This document shows positions 1 to 7,474 of a stretch of DNA of 22,706 bases, piece by piece. Each line of letters begins with the position of its first letter. Positions within the stretch are counted from its first letter, which is position 1. The translations under genes and the position numbers were made by a program. Below the pieces are notes generated by a model that did no database searches, was not told where the DNA came from, and worked only from the letters and a program-made list of their open reading frames with translations. This DNA is from Collinsella aerofaciens (GTDB taxonomy: Bacteria > Actinomycetota > Coriobacteriia > Coriobacteriales > Coriobacteriaceae), in NCBI RefSeq assembly GCF_901212495.1, contig NZ_CAAKNY010000020.1, positions 127,734 through 150,439 of the forward strand. The letters run 5' to 3'.

Positions 1-26
1 GGCGGGTTCGAATCCCTCCGCTTGCC
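1..26 (+). tRNA. 3' end of a tRNA cut by the window edge
   Basis: A T-loop TTCGAAT (7-13) is flanked by a mostly paired T-stem (2-6 with 14-18, one mismatch) and followed by a seven-base acceptor strand (19-25) and one discriminator base. No complete CCA is encoded, as in the neighbouring tRNA-Gln. The anticodon lies outside the window, so the isotype cannot be read. Confidence 0.75.
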
Positions 27-34
27 CACGAAAA

Positions 35-66
35 AGCGCTCCGGGTCCAAAAGGGCCTGGAGCGCT
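35..66. terminator. 14-bp hairpin between convergent tRNA genes
   Basis: Positions 35-48 pair with 53-66 over 14 consecutive pairs (two G-T) around an AAAA loop. A-rich sequence precedes it and T-rich sequence follows, so it can act as an intrinsic terminator for both facing tRNA genes. The T-tracts are short, so efficiency is uncertain. Confidence 0.7.
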
Positions 67-79
67 ATGTTCTTAAGGG

Positions 80-151
80 CTGGGACGGAGGGATTCGAAC
101 CCCCAACAGCCGGCACCAAAAACCGGAGTTCTACCGTTGAACTACGTCCCA
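80..151 (-). tRNA. tRNA-Gln (anticodon TTG)
   Basis: The reverse strand folds into a full cloverleaf: a 7-bp acceptor (145-151 with 81-87), D-stem GTTC/GAAC, anticodon stem CCGGT/GCCGG around loop TTTTGGT, and T-stem GGGGG/CCCTC around TTCGAAT. Anticodon TTG reads CAA/CAG, and discriminator G fits glutamine. The CCA end is not encoded (CCC follows), so it must be added after transcription. It is 72 nt long with no variable-arm expansion. Confidence 0.95.
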
Positions 152-189
152 ATGTTTGGTGTTGCCCAAAAGCAACTCGTCTAGTTTAC

Positions 190-1095
190 CTAATCTGCGA
201 GGGCATCGCAAACGCCATCGAGCAGGCGTACCGCGAGCGTCTGGGCGTCGCTGGCAGTGAAGGTGCCGTTGTAACGCGTCATGCCGGTGAGCTCGATGCG
301 AATTCGTGCCGGCTTTTGCTGTGCGGCGACATTGGCGGTACGGATGCGCTGGGCCAGGTTGTGGCACTCGGCGAGGGCGATCGTGGCGCGCGGGGCGGCG
401 TCTGAAGGCAATTCGTCACTTGCGATCTCGAGCACCAGGTCGACATCGGTCGGAACCTCGGAATCGCAAAGCATCATGCCGCTGCTGTCGGTCGTCGCCG
501 TGGCGATGTTCCACATGCGCGATGCTACGCTGCGCGCGATAGGGTCCTCGCCGATGACGGCAATCTGGAAACGCTCGAGCACGTTGGCGGCGCGCGCAAA
601 ACCGATGCGAGACTCGGCTTCGGTGACCGAGGGCTTGCCCTCCCACACATGGTGTAGACGGTTGATGTAGGCGTAGGTGTCCTGGAAGGCCATGCCGTCG
701 GCAAACAGGCCGACATTTTCCTGGAACTGCTGCAGGGCGGCCTCGGTATGCGGACCAAAGTAGCCGTCGTCTTCGCCACAGGCAAAGCCCAAAACGTTGA
801 GAGCGCGCTGCAAGGCTTTTACGTCGGCGCCGTGAAAATTAGGCATGCGAAGGTAGAGCGTGCGGTCGCCCAACTTGTACGAAGCGTCTACAAGGGCGCT
901 CCAACAGGGGATATCGACGGCGTAACCGGCCGCAAGGCCGCTATCGAGTCTAAACGTGCCAACGGCCTGCTCGGTGGTGGTGCCAAAGCGCTTGTCGGCA
1001 ACCTCGTCGGCATCGATGGTGTAACCGAGCTGCAGAAGGCGGGACTGAACATCCTCGACGGCTGCTCCCTGCATGCCCGTGGTAATAGGTTCCAT
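190..1095 (-). CDS. CwlM-like protein: two peptidoglycan-binding domains plus a degenerate amidase-like domain
   Basis: A 301-residue protein with no signal peptide or membrane segment, so probably cytoplasmic. Two PG_binding_1-type repeats are visible: residues about 7-70 (GMQGAAVEDVQSRLLQLGY) and 88-145 (GADVKALQRALNVLGF, then DGYFG and FADG). The stretch DASYKLGDRTLY between them closely resembles mycobacterial CwlM as I remember it. The C-terminal part (about 165-301) resembles Amidase_3 only weakly: the first zinc histidine motif (DPGHGG) and the later S-x-H-A-N motif are absent. In mycobacteria CwlM is a cytoplasmic activator of MurA controlled by phosphorylation; a regulatory role here is inference. 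Start ATG has an AAAGGGG ribosome site 8 bases upstream. A 139-bp gap separates it from the upstream prenyl synthase gene. Confidence 0.75.
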   Translation of the reverse strand: MEPITTGMQGAAVEDVQSRLLQLGYTIDADEVADKRFGTTTEQAVGTFRLDSGLAAGYAVDIPCWSALVDASYKLGDRTLYLRMPNFHGADVKALQRALNVLGFACGEDDGYFGPHTEAALQQFQENVGLFADGMAFQDTYAYINRLHHVWEGKPSVTEAESRIGFARAANVLERFQIAVIGEDPIARSVASRMWNIATATTDSSGMMLCDSEVPTDVDLVLEIASDELPSDAAPRATIALAECHNLAQRIRTANVAAQQKPARIRIELTGMTRYNGTFTASDAQTLAVRLLDGVCDALAD

Positions 1096-1234
1096 GAACG
1101 AACCCCTTTCGGCGTATCATTCGTATTATTTGAGCGCCTGTCGGATAGACGACGCAAAGGGATGCATAAACATACATTCAACAGTGTAGCAACTTGTACC
1201 CAAATGCGCTGCCGACAGATTTTGCACCCCCTCG

Positions 1235-2260
1235 CTAGTTGAGTCGCTCCACAAAGAAATCTGCCATGGAGAGGAACAGTTCGCGTGCATGCGGGTCGAG
1301 CGAAACATCCTCGATGGCGGCCTTGGCTTTGGCGGTCAGGTCCAGCGCGTAGGCGTGGGCGTAATCGATAGAGCCGGTCTCCTGGAAGATTTCCACGGCG
1401 CGCGCGAGCTGCGCGGGGTCCTCGGTGCCCGAGGAGAGAATCGCTTCAATCTCGTCGTGATAGCGCTCATCAGACAGGGCGTGCACGGCAACGAGCGTGC
1501 GCTTACCCTCGGTGATGTCGGTGCGGAAGTCCTTGTTGGCGGCCTCCTTGGTGCCAACAAGGTTGAGCAGGTCGTCTTGAATTTGGAAGGCAAGGCCGGT
1601 GTGCAGGCCAAAGGCGCGCAGCGCCTCGACCTGCTGTTCGTTGCCTCCGCCAATGATGGCTCCGGTTGCAAGCGGCGTGGCTCCGCTGTAATACGCGGTC
1701 TTGTGCGTTGCCATGTCCAGGTAATCGTCGACCGAGATGTCGAAGCGTGCGTCACGGACCCAGCCTAAGTCGAGTGCCTGACCCTCGATGGTGCGGACGA
1801 TCATCTCGGTAAGCTCGTGGAGTACGCGCAGCTTTACGCTGGGCTCAAGCGTGGGATCGTCGAGAACCGTCTTGGTGACCATGGTGAGCGCGAGGTCGCC
1901 GCAGTTGATGGCAAGCCCCGTGCCCTCGGTGAGGTGCATGCAGGGCTTGCCGCGGCGCAGCTGCCCGTTATCGGCGATGTCGTCGTGGATGAGCGCACCC
2001 GACTGGAAATGCTCGATGGCCGCCGCGGCGCTGCGGGCGCTCTCAAAGCTGCCGCCTACCGCGGTGGCGGCGAGCATGCAGATGAGCGGGCGGTGACGCT
2101 TGCCGGCATTGGCCGTAAATGCCGAGAGCGGGGTATACAGGTAGCGCTCGATATCGGCAGAGGTCGCCTGTCCGTCAAAGAACGTGGCCAGATAGTCGTT
2201 AATCTGGTCAAAATGCTGGGCTAAAAAGCTGGTAAACGGACTGGACACAGGCTCTCGCAT
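1235..2260 (-). CDS. Polyprenyl diphosphate synthase (trans-type)
   Basis: A 341-residue isoprenyl diphosphate synthase that condenses isopentenyl diphosphate with an allylic diphosphate. The family set is present: GKRHRP at about 53-58, the first Asp-rich motif DDIAD (93-97) followed by LRRGKP, the second Asp-rich motif DDLLN (229-233), and EGKRT at 251-255. Residues 4 and 5 before the first aspartate are Ala and Gly rather than aromatic, which in this family usually permits long chains; hexa- to octaprenyl products for quinones are possible, but the chain length cannot be read with certainty. The ATG start has only a weak, close AAGAAAG site, so a start a few codons downstream is possible. 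The next gene on this strand encodes the CwlM-like protein. Confidence 0.92.
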   Translation of the reverse strand: MREPVSSPFTSFLAQHFDQINDYLATFFDGQATSADIERYLYTPLSAFTANAGKRHRPLICMLAATAVGGSFESARSAAAAIEHFQSGALIHDDIADNGQLRRGKPCMHLTEGTGLAINCGDLALTMVTKTVLDDPTLEPSVKLRVLHELTEMIVRTIEGQALDLGWVRDARFDISVDDYLDMATHKTAYYSGATPLATGAIIGGGNEQQVEALRAFGLHTGLAFQIQDDLLNLVGTKEAANKDFRTDITEGKRTLVAVHALSDERYHDEIEAILSSGTEDPAQLARAVEIFQETGSIDYAHAYALDLTAKAKAAIEDVSLDPHARELFLSMADFFVERLN

Positions 2261-2376
2261 TCTTTCTTAGGTCGCATCGTTGCATTATGCAGACAACATA
2301 TTGCCACATTAGGACGTCGAGCGCGGCGGTCGAAGACGATTGAGTCTTGCGGCCGCAAACGCGGCAAGGGGCTCGG

Positions 2377-4830
2377 CTAGATAAGCCCAAAGTGTTCGAG
2401 TGCGGTGACGACGCCGTCGTGATCGATGGAATCGGTCACATAGTCCGCCTTTTCCTTGAGGAAGTCCGGTGCGTTGCCCATGGCGATGCCAACATCGACC
2501 GCCTCCATGAGGGCGATGTCATTGCTCGCGTCGCCGATGCCGTACACGGTGCCGTGGTTTGGCCCCAGGGCGCCAAGCACGGCCTGGATGCCGGTTCGCT
2601 TGGTGCACTCGCGGGGCGAGATTTCGGTCACCTCGAGCTCGAGTTCGTTAAAGCAGAGCAGCGGCTCGATCTCTTTATCCTGGGCGATGCGGTTGGCGAG
2701 CTTCGTAGACATGAGGATCTTGTAGGCGCTGTAATGCTTGAGCTTTGTGACGGCATCGCCTACGGTACGGGCGTATCCGTACGTCTCGGGGGCGTCCGCG
2801 CTCATGCGCACGACGCGATCGAGACCTTCAAAGCGAATGACCTCGTCCGATTGCTCAAGATACGGGGCGAGGCGTTGCAGCAAGCCAGGGCTCATGGCTG
2901 CATTTCGCACAATGCGTCCGTCGAGTTCGACGTAGCCTCCCGCCAGGCAGACAATTCCTGCCCACGGCAGCTCGAGTAGTTTGGGATGAATACAGCTGAG
3001 GGTGCGCCCCGTGCAGATAAAGGCTTTGTTGCCGTTGGCGACAAACTCGCGGATGGCCTGCGAGACCGCTTCATTGGGATAGGGGGACAGATCGCGCTCA
3101 TTTTCGGGAAGCTCCTGGGCAAGTCTGGGATCTTGCCAGGCGAGCGTGCCGTCGATGTCGAAGAAGCAGATATCGCCATGTTTTTTGGTGGCGTCGGCGG
3201 CATGGGAAGGCGAGGCGGCGCATGCGAACCCCGGCTCGAGACCCATGATCTGGTCAAAATGCTCTTTAACGCGGGGAACGGAGATGCCGATAATCACCTG
3301 AGCGGTTTTGCCGGTAATGATGAGACCCTTGGCGCCCACCGCGACAAACGACGCGTTGTCCGCAACGATGGAAGGGTCCACGACTTCGACGCGCAGCCGC
3401 GTGGCGCAGTTGGTTGCGCCCACAATGTTGGAAACGCCGCCCAAGAGCGCGACGACCTGCTCGGCGAGCAGGTGATCTTGGTTTGACTGGCTGTTGGCTG
3501 TGCCGTCTTTGCCGGCGCGTTCTTTGACGGAATCGTGTCCCGTCAGACGGGTGGCAGCTGTGTGATTGGCGACATGATCCTCGCGGCCCGGGGTTTTAAG
3601 GTCAAAGACCAAGATGAGTGCTCGAAAGCTAACAAAAAAGATGAGGCTAAAGACAAGGCCGATACCGAGCGCCAAAAGATAGGCACCGGCATGCGTGCGC
3701 ATGAGCGGAATAAAGTTGAAGGCTGCCATCTCCATGATGCCGCCCGAGAAGATGCCGACGATGCCAAAGAGATTCATGGTTGTGGCAAGGCAAGACGATA
3801 AGACGGCGTAGAGCAAAAAGAGCCCGGGGTGGGTGAACATAAAGAGAAACTCGAGCGGCTCGGTGACGCCGCAAACCACCGAGGCGATGATGGCAGGAAC
3901 AAGGATGACCCTGAGGCCGGAGCGGCGCTCGGGTTTTGCGGTGGAGTAGAACGCAGCCGCGATGGCAGGAAGGCCAAAGAGCTTGACCCAGCCGGTGGCG
4001 GTAAAACCGGCCCACGGCGCAAGCTCATTAAGGGGGCGCGTGCTATGGGAGAGAATGGGGAGCAAGCTGGTCCACGTGGCGTAGATGCCGTCGTTAATGA
4101 CCAGGTTGTCGTAGTAGATCGGCATGTAGAGCAGGTGGTGCAGGCCAAAGGGTTCGAGTGCTCGTTCTAAAAAGACAAAGATGCCCACGCCAAAGGGGCC
4201 GACGCCCACAAGTGCATGGCGCAGCGTTTCAGTCACTGCGTATACGGAAGGCACGATGGCGGCCGAGACGATGGCAAGGGCGAGCACAGCGAAAAAGCTG
4301 ATGAGATAGACCAGCGAGGAACCGGAGAATGTGCCGAGCCAATCGGGCACCTTGGCGTCGTAGAAGCGATCGTGGATCGCAACGACGATGGTCGAGACTG
4401 CCAGCGGTCCGATAATGCCGGTGTCGAGCGTCTTGATGCCGTCGATGACGGTGATGCCGCTAGCGGGGATCAAAGACGACGGGTACTTAAGTCCAAGATT
4501 GTCGCCGCTCAGCTTAATGATCTCGCTCAAAAAGAAGCAGTAGGCAAAATAGGCCACGAGCGCCTCGAGGCAGCAACGTGCCGGTTGCTTTTGGGCAAGG
4601 CCGATGGGCAGCGCTACGGCGAAAAGGAGCGGAAGTCGTTTAAAGACCGTCCACGAGCCGCGCTGGATGATAGCCCAGAAAACGTACCAAGGGGTTCCGT
4701 ATACGGCGAGGTCGCCGACGATGTCCGCGGTTGTTGCGAGAGCGGAGATGCCGACCATAAGGCCCGATATGGAAAACAGCATAGCGGGCGCGAACATTGC
4801 CCCGCCAAAGCGTTGGATTTTCTGCAGCAT
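2377..4830 (-). CDS. PTS alpha-glucoside EIIC-EIIB fused to a Cof-type HAD phosphatase
   Basis: One 817-residue frame. Residues 1-415 are a multi-spanning EIIC of the glucose/maltose superfamily, resembling GlvC/MalP of Bacillus (KIQRFG.AMF near the N-terminus, GLHH at 229-232, GVTEPLEF at 321-328). Residues about 452-530 are EIIB with the phosphocysteine Cys475 in NCATRLR. After a short linker, about 552-817 is a HAD-IIB (Cof-type) hydrolase: nucleophile Asp558 in FFDIDGT, TGR at 607-609, Lys744, and GDASND at 766-771. All catalytic residues are intact. EIICB would import and phosphorylate an alpha-glucoside such as maltose; the HAD domain could then dephosphorylate it. No EIIA gene is present, so an EIIA must act in trans. 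The start has a strong GGGAGG site. The gene is divergent from gntR. No frameshift or stop separates the three parts. Confidence 0.93.
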   Translation of the reverse strand: MLQKIQRFGGAMFAPAMLFSISGLMVGISALATTADIVGDLAVYGTPWYVFWAIIQRGSWTVFKRLPLLFAVALPIGLAQKQPARCCLEALVAYFAYCFFLSEIIKLSGDNLGLKYPSSLIPASGITVIDGIKTLDTGIIGPLAVSTIVVAIHDRFYDAKVPDWLGTFSGSSLVYLISFFAVLALAIVSAAIVPSVYAVTETLRHALVGVGPFGVGIFVFLERALEPFGLHHLLYMPIYYDNLVINDGIYATWTSLLPILSHSTRPLNELAPWAGFTATGWVKLFGLPAIAAAFYSTAKPERRSGLRVILVPAIIASVVCGVTEPLEFLFMFTHPGLFLLYAVLSSCLATTMNLFGIVGIFSGGIMEMAAFNFIPLMRTHAGAYLLALGIGLVFSLIFFVSFRALILVFDLKTPGREDHVANHTAATRLTGHDSVKERAGKDGTANSQSNQDHLLAEQVVALLGGVSNIVGATNCATRLRVEVVDPSIVADNASFVAVGAKGLIITGKTAQVIIGISVPRVKEHFDQIMGLEPGFACAASPSHAADATKKHGDICFFDIDGTLAWQDPRLAQELPENERDLSPYPNEAVSQAIREFVANGNKAFICTGRTLSCIHPKLLELPWAGIVCLAGGYVELDGRIVRNAAMSPGLLQRLAPYLEQSDEVIRFEGLDRVVRMSADAPETYGYARTVGDAVTKLKHYSAYKILMSTKLANRIAQDKEIEPLLCFNELELEVTEISPRECTKRTGIQAVLGALGPNHGTVYGIGDASNDIALMEAVDVGIAMGNAPDFLKEKADYVTDSIDHDGVVTALEHFGLI

Positions 4831-4873
4831 GGTTTGCCTCCCGAATATCGAGACACATTGCGCGTGGGGAAAC

Positions 4874-4896
4874 GTTTAAACAATAGATTCATTGTA
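4874..4896 (-). promoter_or_regulatory. Candidate GntR operator and -10 element of the PTS-HAD gene
   Basis: GTTTAAAC at 4874-4881 is a perfect palindrome fitting GTNTANAC, the HutC-subfamily GntR pattern; read on the minus strand it is TTGTTTAAAC. A -10-like TACAAT lies just upstream on that strand (4891-4896), which would place the operator around the transcription start. No good -35 was found. An 8-bp inverted repeat (4912-4919 with 4945-4952) lies further upstream. Confidence 0.5.
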
Positions 4897-4984
4897 GAGG
4901 ACCAGACGATTGTCGTGCCGGCAGTTTTGAACGAAACCGATTTAGGCACGACGGAAGCCGCCAACGGTTAAATACTGTCGCTTT

Positions 4985-5024
4985 ACCGATAATCGGTTTG
5001 AACAACTTTGAGAAATGCTATTGT
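4985..5024 (+). promoter_or_regulatory. gntR promoter with overlapping operator-like palindromes
   Basis: A perfect 13-bp palindrome ACCGATAATCGGT (4985-4997) abuts GTTTGAAC (4996-5003), a one-mismatch version of the GTNTANAC pattern. TTGAAC (4998-5003) can serve as a -35 and TATTGT (5019-5024), preceded by TG, as an extended -10 with short 15-bp spacing. Repressor bound here would cover the -35, consistent with autoregulation. Confidence 0.5.
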
Positions 5025-5057
5025 GCCAAGCCAGAAAGAAGATGTAGAGGTGAAATA

Positions 5058-5777
5058 ATGCCAAAAGCGATATACGAAGGAATCTACCGAGAAATCCGCT
5101 CGCGCATCATGAACGGGACCTATGCGTTTCAGGAGATGCTGCCAACCGAAGCCGAGCTGACCGCGGAGTTTGACTGCACGCGCAATACCGTCCGCCGCGC
5201 CTTGAGCATGCTGGCCGACGAGATGTTCGTGCAGCCCATACACGGCAAGGGCGTGCGCGTTATTTGGCTCAAGGGCGAAACCGACATGCTGGGCGCGCTC
5301 GAGGAAGTCGAGTCGTTTGGCGAATTTGCAAAGCGCAACAATGCCGTTGCATCGACGGACGTTAAGTCCTTTGAACATTTGATTTGCACCGAGCAGCTCT
5401 CTCGTCGACTGGGCTTTAAGGTGGGCGAGGATCTGATTCGCGTAGTGCGTGTCCGAAGCCTTAACGGCAGCGCGCGCCAAGTGGACCATGGCTATTTTTT
5501 GGCGTCGATCGCCAAGGGTCTGACCCCCGAGATCGCGGCGGATTCTATCTACAGCTATCTGGAGCACAAGTGCGGCGTCAAAGTGATGGCGAGCCGTCGT
5601 ACGGTGAGTGTCGAACTCGCCAACGATGAGGACTGCAGCTATCTTGACCTTGGCAAATACAACTGCGTTGCTGTCATGGAGAGCCAGTCGTACACCTCGG
5701 ATGGTATCTTGTTCGAGGTGACGCACGCCCGTACGCACCCCGAGATCTTCCATTACCGCGTCAATTCCAAGCGATAA
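5058..5777 (+). CDS. GntR-family regulator, HutC/TreR-like (UTRA domain)
   Basis: A 239-residue repressor. Residues 5-70 form the winged helix typical of GntR (IYREIRSRIMNG, LPTEAELTAEF, TRNTVRRALSML, then IHGKGVRV). Residues about 90-235 form a UTRA effector domain, ending LFEVTHARTHPEIFHYR, which resembles TreR-type proteins that sense phosphorylated sugars. An in-frame ATG 20 codons upstream (4998) lies inside the promoter; the start at 5058 is preferred because GAGGTG sits at 5047-5052. It lies between the divergent PTS-HAD gene and the ABC operon, so it probably controls both. The effector, perhaps the sugar phosphate made by the PTS protein, is inference. Confidence 0.92.
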   Translation: MPKAIYEGIYREIRSRIMNGTYAFQEMLPTEAELTAEFDCTRNTVRRALSMLADEMFVQPIHGKGVRVIWLKGETDMLGALEEVESFGEFAKRNNAVASTDVKSFEHLICTEQLSRRLGFKVGEDLIRVVRVRSLNGSARQVDHGYFLASIAKGLTPEIAADSIYSYLEHKCGVKVMASRRTVSVELANDEDCSYLDLGKYNCVAVMESQSYTSDGILFEVTHARTHPEIFHYRVNSKR

Positions 5778-5809
5778 GGACTGGCACATGAGCCCACGTC
5801 TTTGACATG

Positions 5810-5859
5810 AGGCGACCCGTGCGGCCGATTTCCCATCGGCCACACGGGTCGCCTTTTTT
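5810..5859 (+). terminator. Intrinsic terminator of gntR
   Basis: Stem 5811-5821 with 5843-5853 (11 pairs), a single mismatch, then 5823-5829 with 5835-5841 (7 pairs) around a TTCCC loop, followed by six T (5854-5859). It separates gntR from the ABC operon, which therefore needs its own promoter. Confidence 0.95.
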
Positions 5860-5873
5860 ATAGGCGCCTCTAG

Positions 5874-5885
5874 TTGTTTAGACAA
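5874..5885 (+). promoter_or_regulatory. Candidate GntR operator 1 of the ABC operon
   Basis: TTGTTTAGACAA contains GTTTAGAC (5876-5883), an exact match to GTNTANAC. The 16-base segment 5870-5885 reappears inverted at 5951-5966 with two differences. A second small inverted repeat, GACAA-TAT-TTGTC, overlaps it at 5881-5893. Confidence 0.5.
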
Positions 5886-5950
5886 TATTTGTCAAGCATG
5901 TAAGGATCAGGAACCGTTCACCGATGAATTTCTACCACTCTAGTAACTAC

Positions 5951-5962
5951 TTGTTCAAACAA
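5951..5962 (+). promoter_or_regulatory. Candidate GntR operator 2 of the ABC operon
   Basis: TTGTTCAAACAA has palindromic arms TTGTT/AACAA. It is the inverted near-copy of operator 1, 77 bp away centre to centre. It departs from GTNTANAC at one base. The leader 5894-6064 around it contains no gene I can support and no convincing sigma70 promoter; a further palindrome TTGTACAA lies at 5979-5986. Confidence 0.45.
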
Positions 5963-6070
5963 CTAGCCAATGAGCGTATTGTACAAGTTAGCAAAAGGGG
6001 CTCGGTCCCCAAACCAATCTCCGAAGGCGGCGGCGAAAGGGATCGCCACGGTGTGAAAGGGTGGATGGTA

Positions 6071-7387
6071 ATGAAGAACGAAATGAGCAGAAGGCAGTTC
6101 CTGGGCTTCGCTGGTTCCGCGGCTGCGGTTCTGGGCCTCGGTCTCGTGGGCTGCGGCGGCTCCGCCGGCTCCGGCTCCTCTGCTTCCGGTGACGCTGCCG
6201 AGGTCTACTTCCTCAACTTTAAGCCCGAGGTCGACAAGGAGTGGAAGGAGATCGCCAAGGCGTACAAGGAGGAGAAGGGCATCGAGGTCAAGATCGTGAC
6301 CGCCGCCTCCAACACCTACGAGGAGAAGCTCAAGTCCGAGATGTCTAAGAGTTCCGCGCCTACCCTGTTCCAGGTCAATGGCCCCACCGGTCTTAAGAAC
6401 TGGAAGGACTACTGCGCCGATCTGTCCGACACCAAGGTCCGCGGCGAGCTCATCGACGATTCCCTTGCCCTGCAGTCCGACGGCAAGGATCTGGGCATTG
6501 ACTGGGTCCAGGAGAGCTACGGCATCATCTACAACAAGCAGCTGCTCGAGAAGGCTGGCTACAAGGCCGAGGACATCGACTCCTTCGACAAGCTGAAGGC
6601 TTGTGCCGACGACATCCAGGCCCGCAAGGACGAGCTCGGCGTTGACGGCGCCTTCACCTCCGCCGGCATGGACGACTCCTCCAGCTGGCGCTACACCACC
6701 CACCTCGCCAACCTGCCGCTCTACTACGAGTTCGAGAAGGAGCACAACCAGGAGGACGACGAGATCAAGGGTGAGTTCCTCGACAACTACAAGCAGATCT
6801 TCGACCTGTACATCACCGACTCCACCTGCGATCCTTCGCAGCTCGCTTCCAAGACCGGTGACGACGCCACCAACGAGTTCGCAACCGGCAAGGCCGTCTT
6901 CTATCAGAATGGCTCTTGGGCCTACGCTGACCTCACCAAGGCCGGTATGACGGACGACCAGATTGGCATGATGCCGATCTATATCGGCGTTGACGGCGAG
7001 GAGAACCAGGGTCTGTGCTCCGGCGGTGAGAACTACTGGTGCGTCAGCTCCCAGGCTTCCGAGGACGCCCAGAAGGCTACCGAGGACTTTATGTATTGGT
7101 GCGTCACTGCTGACACCCCGACGAGCATCATCGCTGACAAGATGGGCCTGACCGCCCCGTTCAAGAGCGCCAAAGATACCACCAACATCTTCTCGCAGCA
7201 GGCCGTCGCCATGGCCAAGGACGGCAAGAAGACCGTCGCTTGGGACTTCGTCTACATTCCCTCCGAGGAGTGGAAGAAGAACCTTAAGCAGGCTCTGATT
7301 GCCTACGCTGCCGACAACAGCAAGTGGGACGGTGTCAAGAACGCCTTCGTCGATGGCTGGAAGACCGAGAAGGCTGCTTCTGAGTAA
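6071..7387 (+). CDS. Sugar ABC transporter substrate-binding lipoprotein (family 1, MalE-like)
   Basis: A 438-residue binding protein. The N-terminus has a twin-arginine motif SRRQFLGF (residues 6-13), a hydrophobic stretch, and a lipobox ending LVGC with Cys28, then a Gly/Ser-rich linker, so export is probably by Tat with lipid anchoring. The mature part is a CUT1-type solute-binding fold (for example YGIIYNKQLLEKAGY and FATGKAVFYQNGSWAY). Upstream in-frame ATGs at 5924 and 6065 exist; 6071 is preferred because AGGGTGG lies 6 bases before it and residues before it are not signal-like. It is first in an operon with two permeases and an MsmK-type ATPase. Maltose or maltodextrin as ligand is inferred from context. 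Confidence 0.92.
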   Translation: MKNEMSRRQFLGFAGSAAAVLGLGLVGCGGSAGSGSSASGDAAEVYFLNFKPEVDKEWKEIAKAYKEEKGIEVKIVTAASNTYEEKLKSEMSKSSAPTLFQVNGPTGLKNWKDYCADLSDTKVRGELIDDSLALQSDGKDLGIDWVQESYGIIYNKQLLEKAGYKAEDIDSFDKLKACADDIQARKDELGVDGAFTSAGMDDSSSWRYTTHLANLPLYYEFEKEHNQEDDEIKGEFLDNYKQIFDLYITDSTCDPSQLASKTGDDATNEFATGKAVFYQNGSWAYADLTKAGMTDDQIGMMPIYIGVDGEENQGLCSGGENYWCVSSQASEDAQKATEDFMYWCVTADTPTSIIADKMGLTAPFKSAKDTTNIFSQQAVAMAKDGKKTVAWDFVYIPSEEWKKNLKQALIAYAADNSKWDGVKNAFVDGWKTEKAASE

Positions 7388-7418
7388 GCAGTTGCTGCCC
7401 GAGCTATCTGATTAGCAA

Positions 7419-7454
7419 CAGGGGGCGGGCAGACGTTGGTTTGCCCGCCCCCTG
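7419..7454 (+). other. GC-rich intercistronic hairpin after the binding-protein gene
   Basis: Thirteen perfect pairs (7419-7431 with 7442-7454) around a 10-base loop, with no T-tract after it. It sits between the binding-protein stop and the first permease. Such elements commonly protect the upstream message from 3' decay or partly terminate, raising binding protein over permease; that role is inference. Confidence 0.8.
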
Positions 7455-7474
7455 CATATTGAAAGGACCCTTCT

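Noticed and set aside
190..600. Frameshift or truncation explaining the missing amidase motifs in the CwlM-like protein
   Set aside because: No other frame in this stretch encodes DPGHGG-like or S-x-H-A-N motifs, and the domain's final strand and helix are still in frame, so the loss looks evolutionary rather than a sequencing or mutation break.
2348..2368. Terminator of the PTS-HAD gene
   Set aside because: GCCGC-AAAC-GCGGC (2352-2365) forms only five pairs and no T-tract follows on the minus strand; no convincing terminator was found in 2261-2376.
4998..5057. Earlier start for gntR
   Set aside because: The 20 extra codons overlap the proposed -35 and -10, while the ATG at 5058 has GAGGTG correctly spaced.
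5979..5986. TTGTACAA as a further GntR operator
   Set aside because: It has the outer TTGT/ACAA but lacks the central four bases of the other sites, so the spacing differs.
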